Source: Ga0077530 sp046293075
GTDB taxonomy: Bacteria > Pseudomonadota > Alphaproteobacteria > Rhizobiales > Hyphomicrobiaceae
Direction of reading: 5' to 3'
Length of the DNA stretch: 64,000 nt
NCBI GenBank assembly: GCA_046293075.1
Contig: JBKBPL010000006.1
Coordinates: 62,001 to 126,000, forward strand
The position numbers and the translations under genes are program-made. Within the stretch, counting starts at the first letter, position 1; the number at the start of each line of letters is the position of its first letter. Below, piece by piece: positions 33,794 through 41,655 of this stretch. Below the pieces are notes generated by a model. It was not told where the DNA came from. It saw nothing but the letters and a program-made list of their open reading frames with translations, and did not search any database.

Positions 33794-35752
33794 ATGCCCG
33801 AGATCACCCTGACATTTCCGGATGGCGCCAAGCGCAAGGTTCCTGCGGGAACCACCGGCCTCGATGTCGCAAAGTCGATCGCCCCATCGCTGGCGAAGCG
33901 CATGGTCGCCATGGTCCTCAACGGGATCTTGAGCGATGCCACCGACCCGATCACGGGCGACGCCTGCATCAAATTCGTCTCGCGGACCGATCCGGAAGCC
34001 CTCGAGCTGATCCGGCATGACTGCGCGCATGTCCTTGCCGAGGCGGTCCAGGAGCTGTGGCCCGGCACCCAGGTGACCATCGGGCCGGTGATCGAGAACG
34101 GCTTCTTCTACGACTTCGCCAAGGCAGAGCCCTTCAAGCCCGAGGACCTTCCGGTCATCGAGAAGCGGATGCACGAGATCATCGCGCGCAACGCCCCCTT
34201 CAAGAAGGAAGTCTGGAGCCGCGACAAGGCGAAGGAATTCTTCCGGTCCAAGGGCGAGCTGTTCAAGGTCGAGCTCGTTGACGCGATCCCGGAGGGGGAG
34301 GATGTCAAGATCTACAGCCAGGGCGAGTGGCTCGATCTCTGCCGCGGCCCGCATATGACCTCGACCGGTCAGATCGGCAAGGCCTTCAAGCTCACGCGCT
34401 TCTCGGGCAGCTACTGGCGCGGTGATGCCAAGGGGCCGCAGCTCCAGCGCGTCTACGGTGTCGCCTTCGCCGATGAGAAGGAGCTCGCGGCCTTCCTCAA
34501 GCAGCAGGAGGAGGCGGAGAAGCGCGATCATCGCAAGCTCGGCCGGGAGATGGACCTTTTCCACTTCCAGGATGATGCGCCCGGCACCGTCTTCTGGCAC
34601 CCAAAGGGCTGGACGCTCTTCCAGAACCTCATTGCCTACATGCGCCGCCGCCAGCAGGCCGAAGGCTACGTCGAGGTGAACTCGCCGCAGCTCCTCGAGC
34701 GCTCGCTGTGGGAGACGTCCGGGCACTGGGAGACCTACCACGCGCACATGTTCGTCACAGAGACTGAGGACGAGCGGGTATTCGCGCTGAAGCCGATGAA
34801 CTGCCCGGGCCACGTACAGATCTTCAAGCACGGCCTGAAGAGCTACCGCGAGTTGCCGATCAAGATCGCGGAGTTCGGGTGCGTGCATCGCTACGAGCCG
34901 TCGGGCGCGCTGCATGGCCTCATGCGCGTGCGCGCTTTTACTCAGGACGACGCGCACATCTTCTGCTCGGAGGATCAGATCGCGGCCGAGAGCCACAAGG
35001 TCAACGACTTCATGCTGTCGATCTACCGCGACTTCGGCTTCGAGGACATTCATATCAAGCTCGCCACGCGTCCCGAGAAGCGGGTCGGCGCAGACGAGCT
35101 CTGGGACAAGGCCGAGACGGCCATGCGCGCGGTCCTCGAGGAGATCGCAGCAGCCAATCCGCGCGTGAAAACATCGGTCGCGGAGGGCGAAGGCGCGTTT
35201 TACGGGCCGAAGTTCGAATATCACCTGCGCGATGCCATCGGGCGGACCTGGCAGTGCGGTACGAACCAGGTGGATTTCAACCTGCCGGCACGCTTCGGCG
35301 CCTTCTACATTGATGCCAACAGCGAGAAGCGCACGCCGGTGATGCTGCACAGGGCCATGTTCGGCTCGCTGGAGCGATTCATCGGCATCCTTATCGAGTC
35401 GACCGCGGGGCATTTCCCGCTCTGGCTGGCGCCCGTGCAAGCCGTGATCGCGACGATCGTCTCGGACGCGGACGAATATGCCCTGAAGGTTGCGGCGGCG
35501 CTGCGACGCGCGGGCCTGCGCGTCGAGACGGATCTCCGGAACGAGAAGATCAACTACAAGGTGCGCGAGCATTCGCTGACCAAGACGCCGGTCATCCTCG
35601 TCGTCGGCAAACGGGAGGCCGAGGAAGGCAAGGTCGCCATGCGCCGGCTTGGCAGCACCGAGAGCACGACGCTGTCGCTCGCCGAGGTCACGGCGCTGCT
35701 CACTGACGAAGCCGAGGCGCCGGACATCAAGCGGGCGCGGACCGACAGGTAG
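33794..35752 (+). CDS. thrS: Threonyl-tRNA synthetase
   Basis: Class II aminoacyl-tRNA synthetase that charges tRNA-Thr and edits mischarged serine. The start MPEITLTFPDGAKRKVP at 33794, behind GAGAGGAG, gives 652 residues. Domains in order are an N-terminal TGS domain (1-60), the editing domain with HDCAHVLAEAVQEL (HxxxH) and the partner CRGPHM, the catalytic core with KPMNCPGHVQIFK (zinc cysteine), and the class II motif 3 with HRAMFGSLERFIGILIE. The C-terminal anticodon-binding domain follows. Length and motifs are normal. The gene converges with exbD with a 4-nt gap. Confidence 0.97.
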   Translation: MPEITLTFPDGAKRKVPAGTTGLDVAKSIAPSLAKRMVAMVLNGILSDATDPITGDACIKFVSRTDPEALELIRHDCAHVLAEAVQELWPGTQVTIGPVIENGFFYDFAKAEPFKPEDLPVIEKRMHEIIARNAPFKKEVWSRDKAKEFFRSKGELFKVELVDAIPEGEDVKIYSQGEWLDLCRGPHMTSTGQIGKAFKLTRFSGSYWRGDAKGPQLQRVYGVAFADEKELAAFLKQQEEAEKRDHRKLGREMDLFHFQDDAPGTVFWHPKGWTLFQNLIAYMRRRQQAEGYVEVNSPQLLERSLWETSGHWETYHAHMFVTETEDERVFALKPMNCPGHVQIFKHGLKSYRELPIKIAEFGCVHRYEPSGALHGLMRVRAFTQDDAHIFCSEDQIAAESHKVNDFMLSIYRDFGFEDIHIKLATRPEKRVGADELWDKAETAMRAVLEEIAAANPRVKTSVAEGEGAFYGPKFEYHLRDAIGRTWQCGTNQVDFNLPARFGAFYIDANSEKRTPVMLHRAMFGSLERFIGILIESTAGHFPLWLAPVQAVIATIVSDADEYALKVAAALRRAGLRVETDLRNEKINYKVREHSLTKTPVILVVGKREAEEGKVAMRRLGSTESTTLSLAEVTALLTDEAEAPDIKRARTDR

Positions 35753-35756
35753 AGCT

Positions 35757-36248
35757 TCAGCGATCGCCGACGGGCAGGGCCGCCGGCGCCTGCTGGGTGG
35801 TTTGTCCAGCGGAAGCAGGCGGCCGCACGGCTTCGAGCGCGACCAGACCCACCTTGAGATAGCCTGCAGCGCGGAGCTGATCGAGCACGCCGATCAGCTC
35901 GCCATAGGGCACGGATTTGTCGGCCCGCAGAAACAGGCGCGTATCGCGGTTGCCTTGGGTCACGCGTGCGATAGTCGTAAGGAATATCGACCGTGCAACA
36001 GTATCCTGACCGACGGCGATCTCCAGGTTCGCCTTGATGGTGACGTAGATCGGCTTCTCCGGTCGCGGCTGCGGCTTGGCTGTCGCGGCCGGAAGCTGCA
36101 CGGCAATGTCCACCGTCGAAAGGGGTGCCGCCACCATGAAGACGATGAGCAGCACGAGGATCACGTCGATGAACGGCGTGACATTGATCTCGTGCAGATC
36201 GGCATCGTCATCATCATCATCCCCGCGCTCGCGGATGCCGCCGGCCAT
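35757..36248 (-). CDS. exbD: Biopolymer transport protein ExbD
   Basis: Inner membrane subunit of a proton-driven motor that energises TonB-type transport. The start MAGGIRERGDDDDDDADL at 36248 gives 163 residues; a long upstream in-frame extension overlapping exbB is an artefact. A single membrane helix, INVTPFIDVILVLLIVFMVA, holds the conserved aspartate needed for proton use. The periplasmic domain includes RLFLRADKSVPYGELIGVLDQLRAAGY. It follows exbB by 5 nt. An acidic run of six aspartates precedes the helix. No tonB gene is next to it. Confidence 0.93.
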   Translation of the reverse strand: MAGGIRERGDDDDDDADLHEINVTPFIDVILVLLIVFMVAAPLSTVDIAVQLPAATAKPQPRPEKPIYVTIKANLEIAVGQDTVARSIFLTTIARVTQGNRDTRLFLRADKSVPYGELIGVLDQLRAAGYLKVGLVALEAVRPPASAGQTTQQAPAALPVGDR

Positions 36249-36253
36249 CGCAG

Positions 36254-37351
36254 CTACCCTCGCCTCGCGAGCGCCGCCGGCGGTCGGTGCGCCATCTGGC
36301 GATCGATGTCGCGCGAGGCAAGCCGCTCGACCTCGTCGCGCGTCTCGCGCACGAGCGCGCGATAGGTGGCAATCGAGCGGCCGAGATGGTTGTAGAGGAT
36401 CACTGCGGGTATTGCCGCAACGAGGCCGATGCCGGTCGCCAGCAGCGCCTCGGCAATGCCCGGCGCGACGACGGCCAGGCTCGTCGTCTGTGACTTCGAG
36501 ATGCCGATGAAGCTGTTCATGATGCCCCAGACGGTGCCGAAGAGGCCGATGAACGGCGCCGTCGCGCCGACCGTCGCGAGCAGGCTCAGGCCGCGCCGCA
36601 TCCGCCGGGAGAGCGCCGCGTCGAGCCCGGCGAGCCTGGAGGCGACGCGCTCTCTGAGCCCGGCGCCGTTGAGGACGTCCTCGGAAAGCGCGATCTCCCG
36701 CCGCGCGAGCGCCACCATGCCGCGCGCCACTGGCGTGCGATGCGTCAGATGCGTGGCGGCGGTATCGAGCGACGACTCCGCCGCGAGCGCCCTGAGCCCG
36801 CGCCGCAAGCCTATCCGCGCCATCATGAGCTCCATGAGCTTGGCGAGCCAGACTGTCCAGACAGCTAGCGAGGCAAGCGCAAGCCCGATCATCACCGCCT
36901 GCACGACAACGTCGGCAGCCATGAACATGCCCCAGGGCGAGAGGTCGTGCGGCAGATGCGACCGCTCGATGCCGCCTTGCAGGGGCGCGGCAGGGCGCGC
37001 ATCGGTCCCAGGGACGGCCGCCGGCGCGGCCTCCGTTGGCCCACCGGACGGCGGGGCAGCCGGCTCCAGCGTCCGCAGCTGAACCCCGGCTGCAGGCGGC
37101 GGAGCTTCGCGCTCCTCGCCGGCCGGTGCCGACGGCGTCGAGGGCGAGGACGGCATCTCGGCCCGCATGGGCGGCGCTACCCTCTCCTGCGGCCCCTGCG
37201 CCAGTCCCGCACCCGGCGTGAGAGCCAGCACCAGGACCAGGCTGATCGACAATGAGCGCCCGATCCGGCGCGCCGCACCGATGGTGTCGGCTCCCACCCA
37301 AGGATCTCTGGAAATGGCAGTCCTCACGCAGCGTTCCCTCTCATGCGCCAT
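36254..37351 (-). CDS. exbB: TonB-system energiser ExbB with long N-terminal extension
   Basis: Polytopic proton-channel subunit that works with ExbD and TonB. The 365-residue product begins with a signal-like segment (SLSISLVLVLALTPGAGLAQ, about 33-52). An Ala/Pro-rich periplasmic region of some 85 residues follows, then the MotA/TolQ/ExbB core with three membrane helices: VVVQAVMIGLALASLAVWTV, LSLLATVGATAPFIGLFGTV and APGIAEALLATGIGLVAAIP. The extended N-terminus is known in a subset of alphaproteobacterial ExbB proteins. The exact start is uncertain upstream of the signal. It is transcribed with exbD, away from the 650-nt gap that precedes it. Confidence 0.9.
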   Translation of the reverse strand: MAHERERCVRTAISRDPWVGADTIGAARRIGRSLSISLVLVLALTPGAGLAQGPQERVAPPMRAEMPSSPSTPSAPAGEEREAPPPAAGVQLRTLEPAAPPSGGPTEAAPAAVPGTDARPAAPLQGGIERSHLPHDLSPWGMFMAADVVVQAVMIGLALASLAVWTVWLAKLMELMMARIGLRRGLRALAAESSLDTAATHLTHRTPVARGMVALARREIALSEDVLNGAGLRERVASRLAGLDAALSRRMRRGLSLLATVGATAPFIGLFGTVWGIMNSFIGISKSQTTSLAVVAPGIAEALLATGIGLVAAIPAVILYNHLGRSIATYRALVRETRDEVERLASRDIDRQMAHRPPAALARRG

Positions 37352-38001
37352 GGCGGGCGACGCGACGCGCTAGCCCGCCAGAACCACGCTGTCAGATCGG
37401 GCCCTCGAGCGCGGCCCGCCACGCCCCCCACGGCGCCTTGCTACAATTGATGACTTGCGCAGTCTAGTTTTAGATTGCCGCAGCATCGACCTCACGGCGG
37501 CCCTTAAACTGGGCCTAACCACGTCGCGCGATTATACTTGACTTTACAGGTAAACATTAGTTGTCTCTTTTCGTGCTTGCCGAGGCTCGGCAGCATGTGG
37601 ATCCGATGCCGAAGAGGCATGAACGCACCCGGATCCGCCGCGGAACCGCCATCGGGGGTGGCGGCTCCCGCACGAGAGCCAGTCTTGCGGCCGCAGTGGC
37701 GCTGCGCCTCGTCTCCGGAGGGCTCCTTGCTTCCCTTGCCGGAGCACTCTCCTGGTGCCGCTCGGTCATGGCTGGCTTTATCCCGCGGGTGTCCGAACAT
37801 GGGACGATCAGCTGATCATCGGTCGGACATCCGCGGGAGAGGCCTGCAGCGCCCATGGCCGGCGGCGCCGCCGGACCACGATGCTCTGCGCGCATCACTA
37901 GTGCGGAGAAATCCGTGGTGCTCCCGAGAGCACCGAGCCCGACGCGGGCCAACCTCATGCCTCTCGCAATGAGATCGCAGGCCAGCGCCGCGGCCGCTCG
38001 T
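37352..38001. other. 650-nt gap with a long inverted repeat
   Basis: No credible gene. Several overlapping frames of 80-170 codons are open on both strands, but none resembles a known family or has a good ribosome site. A TATAAT-like box on the minus strand near 37525 has no convincing -35, yet is placed to serve exbB. The main structure is the inverted repeat at 37781-37838. Confidence 0.5.
37781..37838. repeat. Long imperfect inverted repeat (REP-like hairpin)
   Basis: The arms TCCCGCGGGTGTCCGA (37781-37796) and TCGGACATCCGCGGGA (37823-37838) pair at 15 of 16 positions. The 26-nt centre contains a second perfect palindrome, GATCAGCTGATC (37806-37817). The flank TCATGGCTGGCTTTATCCCG resembles intergenic palindromic repeats scattered in genomes of this group. 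It could be a REP-type element or a hairpin processed by RNase. Confidence 0.6.
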
Positions 38002-38904
38002 TCAGTGCTTTGCGCGCACGAGACGGTCGGCGATGATGCCGATGGCGACGAGGCCGATGCCGACAAACTGCACGTGCGTCAGCTGCTCACCGAGAAGCAA
38101 TACGCCGATCAGCACCACCGTCACCAGCTCCAGGCTGACGATGATCGAATAGCGGCCGGCGCTGAGCCGTGGCAGCGCATAGGCAAACGAGGCCACCTGA
38201 ATTACGCCGCCGACGAGCGCAATCATGAGCAGGCTCTGCCACTCGCCTAACCCTGCTGGCAGACGCATTCCGAAGATCGCGAGCACGAGCGCATAGGCCG
38301 TGCCGAGCCCGAGATAGATGGCGCTCGCTCCGGCAAACGGCGAGCCCTGGCGCGTATACCGGTAGGCAATCGCAATATAGGCCGCATAAACGAAAGGCGT
38401 TGCCAGAGCGCAGAAGATGCCGACCGGGTCGGCATTGCCGAGGCCGAGGCTCGGCCAGCCTGCACATAGGGCGCCGATGAAGATCAGCGTGACCGCCGCG
38501 ATCGAGGGCCAGCGCACGGGGATCGAGAAGAGGTACCGGTCAAGCGCCAGCGTGATGATCGGATAGACGAAGAAAACCGTGATCACGACGCTGGAGGGGA
38601 CGGTCTGCACCGCGCGAAAGTAGGTGTAGGTCTGTGCCACGCCGAGCGTGAGGCCGTTCAGAAACAACCCGCGTCCCGCACTCGCCCACTCGGCCCTGAG
38701 GCTCGGGCTCGTCCACCAGGCTATGGGGATCAGAACGGCGAGCGCAATCCAGTAGCGCCAGAACAACACCGACGCGACGTCCATGCCCGCCTGATAGAGG
38801 CCGATGGCAAAGTACGGCACGGTGCCGACGAGCGAGGAGCCGAGCGCGGCAGCCGCCACGGCGCGCGCCTCCACGCCTGGGCCGGGTTGGAACTGGGCAG
38901 ACAT
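38002..38904 (-). CDS. EamA/DMT-family transporter
   Basis: Ten-helix inner membrane transporter of the drug/metabolite superfamily; substrate unknown. The 300-residue product shows two EamA repeats. The first spans about 15-145 (ending in SIAAVTLIFIGALCAGW) and the second about 160-295 (ending in VQFVGIGLVAIGIIADRLV). Typical helix sequences include GVAQTYTYFRAVQTVPSSVVITVFFVYPIITLALD and the hallmark IIVSLELVTVVLIGVLLLGEQLT. The start ATG at 38904 fits the first helix. It is tandem to the AidB-like gene, 162 nt away. Confidence 0.9.
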   Translation of the reverse strand: MSAQFQPGPGVEARAVAAAALGSSLVGTVPYFAIGLYQAGMDVASVLFWRYWIALAVLIPIAWWTSPSLRAEWASAGRGLFLNGLTLGVAQTYTYFRAVQTVPSSVVITVFFVYPIITLALDRYLFSIPVRWPSIAAVTLIFIGALCAGWPSLGLGNADPVGIFCALATPFVYAAYIAIAYRYTRQGSPFAGASAIYLGLGTAYALVLAIFGMRLPAGLGEWQSLLMIALVGGVIQVASFAYALPRLSAGRYSIIVSLELVTVVLIGVLLLGEQLTHVQFVGIGLVAIGIIADRLVRAKH

Positions 38905-39066
38905 CGGGGCAGGCCGATCTCAGGAATGACGGGGAAGCACGCCGCGAAGCAGCGAACTGCCGCTTATACCCTCGCGCCCGCGCCAAGGCGATGCGCTTGG
39001 AACGCACCCGCAGCATTTGTTCCATGCATTGTGTCCGAGCCCTGCGCGGTCGTGCTGACCGCCCCT

Positions 39067-40830
39067 TCAAGCCGTCAAGAGCTCCGCGACGTCGCGCATG
39101 GGCGCCGGCCTGTCCCCAAGCAGGAGATCGGCGATCCGGTCCTCGCCGCGCCCGGCCTCGAGCGCGAAGGGATCGCGTGCCGCAAGACGATGGTCGAGAA
39201 CCAGCCGCGCAAGCAGCAGGCGACGGGCATCCCCGCGGTGCTGGTAGATGCGCGCGGCCTCCCAGGTCAGATAGACGGCACTCGCCACGTGGTAGAGCAC
39301 GCTCGTCGCGCGGCGGGCATCGGCCTCGTTGCTGGCCTCGCGCGCGACGCGCTGCGCGAAGTCGATCGCCGCGTCGACATTACGGCGCAGACGATCGCGG
39401 AAGGCCTGTAGCACGCTCGGGCTCTCATCGAGGCGCGCCGCAAGATCGGCAGCCAGCGCCGCCTCGGCACTATGGCGGGCGACCGCGCGGGTCAGTGCAT
39501 CGAGCGCCACAATGTTTCCGGTCCCCTCCCAGATCGAGCCGAGGTGGGCATCGCGCAGCAAGCGCGCACAGGCGAACTCCTCGACATAGCCAATGCCCCC
39601 GCGGAACTCGAGCGCGTCGCCCGTCATCTTGCGTGCATCGCGCGTCGAGCGGAATTTGAGCACCGGCGTCAGCATCCGGACGAGCGCCGCCGCCTCCTGG
39701 CTGCCGCCGATCTCGGCCCGATCGAGCGCGTCTGCCGTGATGAAGCTCATTGACAGTGCCTGCTCGAGCGGCACCATGAGCTTCAGGAGCTGGCGGCGGG
39801 CCAGCGGCAGCTCGATGATGCGGCGCCCGAAGGCACGGCGGTTATGCGCGACGGTGAGCGCATCGTGCAGCGCGCGCCGCATGAGCGCCGTCGACTTGAC
39901 ACCATTCGAGAGCCGCGACCAGTTGACCATCTCGGCCATCTGCACGAAGCCGCGGTCGAGCCGGCCGACGGCGTAGGCGATGGCGCCCTCGAGCGTGATC
40001 TCGCCCGAGGCCATGGAGCGCGTGCCGAGCTTGTCCTTGAGCCGCACGATCCGGTAGCTGTTGACCGTGCCATCGTCGAGGTGGCGCGGCATGAGGAAGA
40101 GCCCGACGCCACGCGTACCGCTCACCGCGCCCTCGGGCCGCGCCAGCAGCATGGCGATGCCGGCATCGGCGTTCGAGCAGAACCACTTGTCGCCGTAGAG
40201 GCGCCAGTGGTCCCCCTCGGGCTTCGCGATGGTCGTGAGACTGCCGACGTCGGAGCCGCCCTCCTTCTCCGTCATGAACTGTGCGCCCTGCGTAAGGCGG
40301 CTCATGTCGGTCTCGGTCAGGCGGTCGAGATACTTTGCCTTGAGCGCCTCGTCGCCGTAGCGGGAGAGCAGCATCGCCGCGCCGTCGGTTACATTGAGCG
40401 GGCAGCCCATGCCGAACTCGGCTTGGTTGAAGAGGTAGGTGAAGGCGTGCTTGGCCGCCGCCGGATAGGTCCCCAGCCAGCCGAGGATGCCTTTGCGATG
40501 CGACATCGCGTGAATACCGAACTCGCCGAAGCCGACGCGCTCGAGCTCGCGATAGGCAGGATGATACTCGATGTGCTGCACGTCATTGCCGAACCGGTCG
40601 CGCGCATGAAGGATCGGCGGATGGCGGTCGGCGAGGCGGGCGCAGTTGTCGAGATGATCGCCGGCGAGTGCGCCGAGGCGGTCCAGATGCGGTTCGATGT
40701 GGGCGAGCAGATCCTGCGGCAGGTGAATGCGCAGCAGGTCCATGAGCGAGGGATCCGCACGGAAGAAATTGAGCCCCGTGGTGTCGGGGGCGATCGCGCC
40801 GCTTGCGGTCGGCGAGGCGGTGGCGGCCAT
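39067..40830 (-). CDS. AidB-like acyl-CoA dehydrogenase-family protein
   Basis: FAD protein of the acyl-CoA dehydrogenase superfamily, closest in layout to AidB, the alkylation-response protein that binds DNA. I choose the ATG at 40830 (MAATASPTASG), with a GGAGC ribosome site, giving 587 residues; an in-frame start 21 residues upstream is possible. Key segments are GCPLNVTDGAAMLLSRYG, AQFMTEKEGGSDVGSLTT (an AidB-like active-site loop), YGDKWFCSNADAGIAMLLARPEG and IWEGTGNIVALDALTR. The C-terminal 150 residues form the extra helical domain found in AidB. It follows the PraR-like gene by 76 nt. True AidB function is not shown by sequence alone. Confidence 0.85.
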   Translation of the reverse strand: MAATASPTASGAIAPDTTGLNFFRADPSLMDLLRIHLPQDLLAHIEPHLDRLGALAGDHLDNCARLADRHPPILHARDRFGNDVQHIEYHPAYRELERVGFGEFGIHAMSHRKGILGWLGTYPAAAKHAFTYLFNQAEFGMGCPLNVTDGAAMLLSRYGDEALKAKYLDRLTETDMSRLTQGAQFMTEKEGGSDVGSLTTIAKPEGDHWRLYGDKWFCSNADAGIAMLLARPEGAVSGTRGVGLFLMPRHLDDGTVNSYRIVRLKDKLGTRSMASGEITLEGAIAYAVGRLDRGFVQMAEMVNWSRLSNGVKSTALMRRALHDALTVAHNRRAFGRRIIELPLARRQLLKLMVPLEQALSMSFITADALDRAEIGGSQEAAALVRMLTPVLKFRSTRDARKMTGDALEFRGGIGYVEEFACARLLRDAHLGSIWEGTGNIVALDALTRAVARHSAEAALAADLAARLDESPSVLQAFRDRLRRNVDAAIDFAQRVAREASNEADARRATSVLYHVASAVYLTWEAARIYQHRGDARRLLLARLVLDHRLAARDPFALEAGRGEDRIADLLLGDRPAPMRDVAELLTA

Positions 40831-40906
40831 GGTTTGCTCCGCGAATGATGCGGCGATGCGCGGCACGGGTGGACCGGCACTGCCCACGAACATGAGCCGG
40901 CCATCC

Positions 40907-41383
40907 TCAGTCGGAAGGCGCCTCGTAGTTGCCTTCGCTCGCCTCGTCGGCGAGCGAGCGCACGAGATCGAGCACGGACTTGCGCACCTTTGGGTCGGTT
41001 ATGCGCGAGAATGCCCGGTTGAGCTCGAGCCCTTCGCGGCTACTTAGGAACTCGAAAACGTGGCTGTCCGACGGACGCTCGGCAAATCCTGGCGTCTGGC
41101 TCTGCTGTGCGCCGCCAACGGGCGCATCCTCGTAGAAGAACTGCACGGGCACGCCGAGCACGCGCGACAGCTCGAAAAGGCGGCTCGCGCCGATTCGGTT
41201 GATGCCCTTCTCGTACTTCTGTACCTGCTGGAAGGTCAGGCCAAGGCGCTCGCCGAGCTTCTCCTGGCTGATCCCGATCAGCATCCGCTGCAGCCGCACA
41301 CGATTCCCCACATGGACGTCGATCGGGTTCGGCCGGCGCGTTCCCCGCTCCAGCGCCTCGCCGTCGTCCGCCGGATCAACCAT
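40907..41383 (-). CDS. PraR/PhrR-like XRE-family regulator
   Basis: DNA-binding protein with a lambda-repressor-like helix-turn-helix. The 158-residue product has GNRVRLQRMLIGISQEKLGERLGLTFQQVQKYEKGINRIG at about 26-65, the near-invariant HTH sequence of a widespread Rhizobiales regulator family (PraR of rhizobia, which represses quorum sensing and attachment genes). The C-terminal half includes FEFLSSREGLELNRAFSRITDPKVRKSVLDLVRSLA. The ATG is at 41383. The gene lies 76 nt upstream of the AidB-like gene on the same strand. Confidence 0.9.
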   Translation of the reverse strand: MVDPADDGEALERGTRRPNPIDVHVGNRVRLQRMLIGISQEKLGERLGLTFQQVQKYEKGINRIGASRLFELSRVLGVPVQFFYEDAPVGGAQQSQTPGFAERPSDSHVFEFLSSREGLELNRAFSRITDPKVRKSVLDLVRSLADEASEGNYEAPSD

Positions 41384-41655
41384 GACATCCCCCTAAAGCA
41401 ACTGTCCTCAACCCCGATGGCCCGCCTCGTGCCCACGCGAGCCTCCGCAATTCCTAGGTGTGGGCTTCGGTTTCGTCAACTAATTGATGCGGCATGGCAT
41501 CTGCAGTTCACCGAATCCGCGGATGAATCAGGACAGAATTCCCAAACTGCCGCTGAAGGCGAACCTTGCCGATGCAGGGTCTGGCCCCGTAGTTATGACG
41601 GCGTTACGGCAATACGACGACCGATGATCATCGCTGAGGGACGGCAGAGGGACTC

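Noticed and set aside
33755..35572. 605-codon open frame on the minus strand opposite thrS
   Set aside because: Exact antisense of threonyl-tRNA synthetase; sequence is rich in charged residues with no domain. A shadow frame.
35757..37301. 514-codon form of exbD that runs through exbB
   Set aside because: The upstream part overlaps exbB out of frame and is Arg/Gly-rich nonsense; ExbD starts at 36248.
37557..38066. 169-codon minus-strand ORF in the gap upstream of exbB
   Set aside because: No domain, no ribosome site, overlaps the inverted repeat and part of the DMT transporter; composition is Ser/Arg/Pro-rich. Probably chance.
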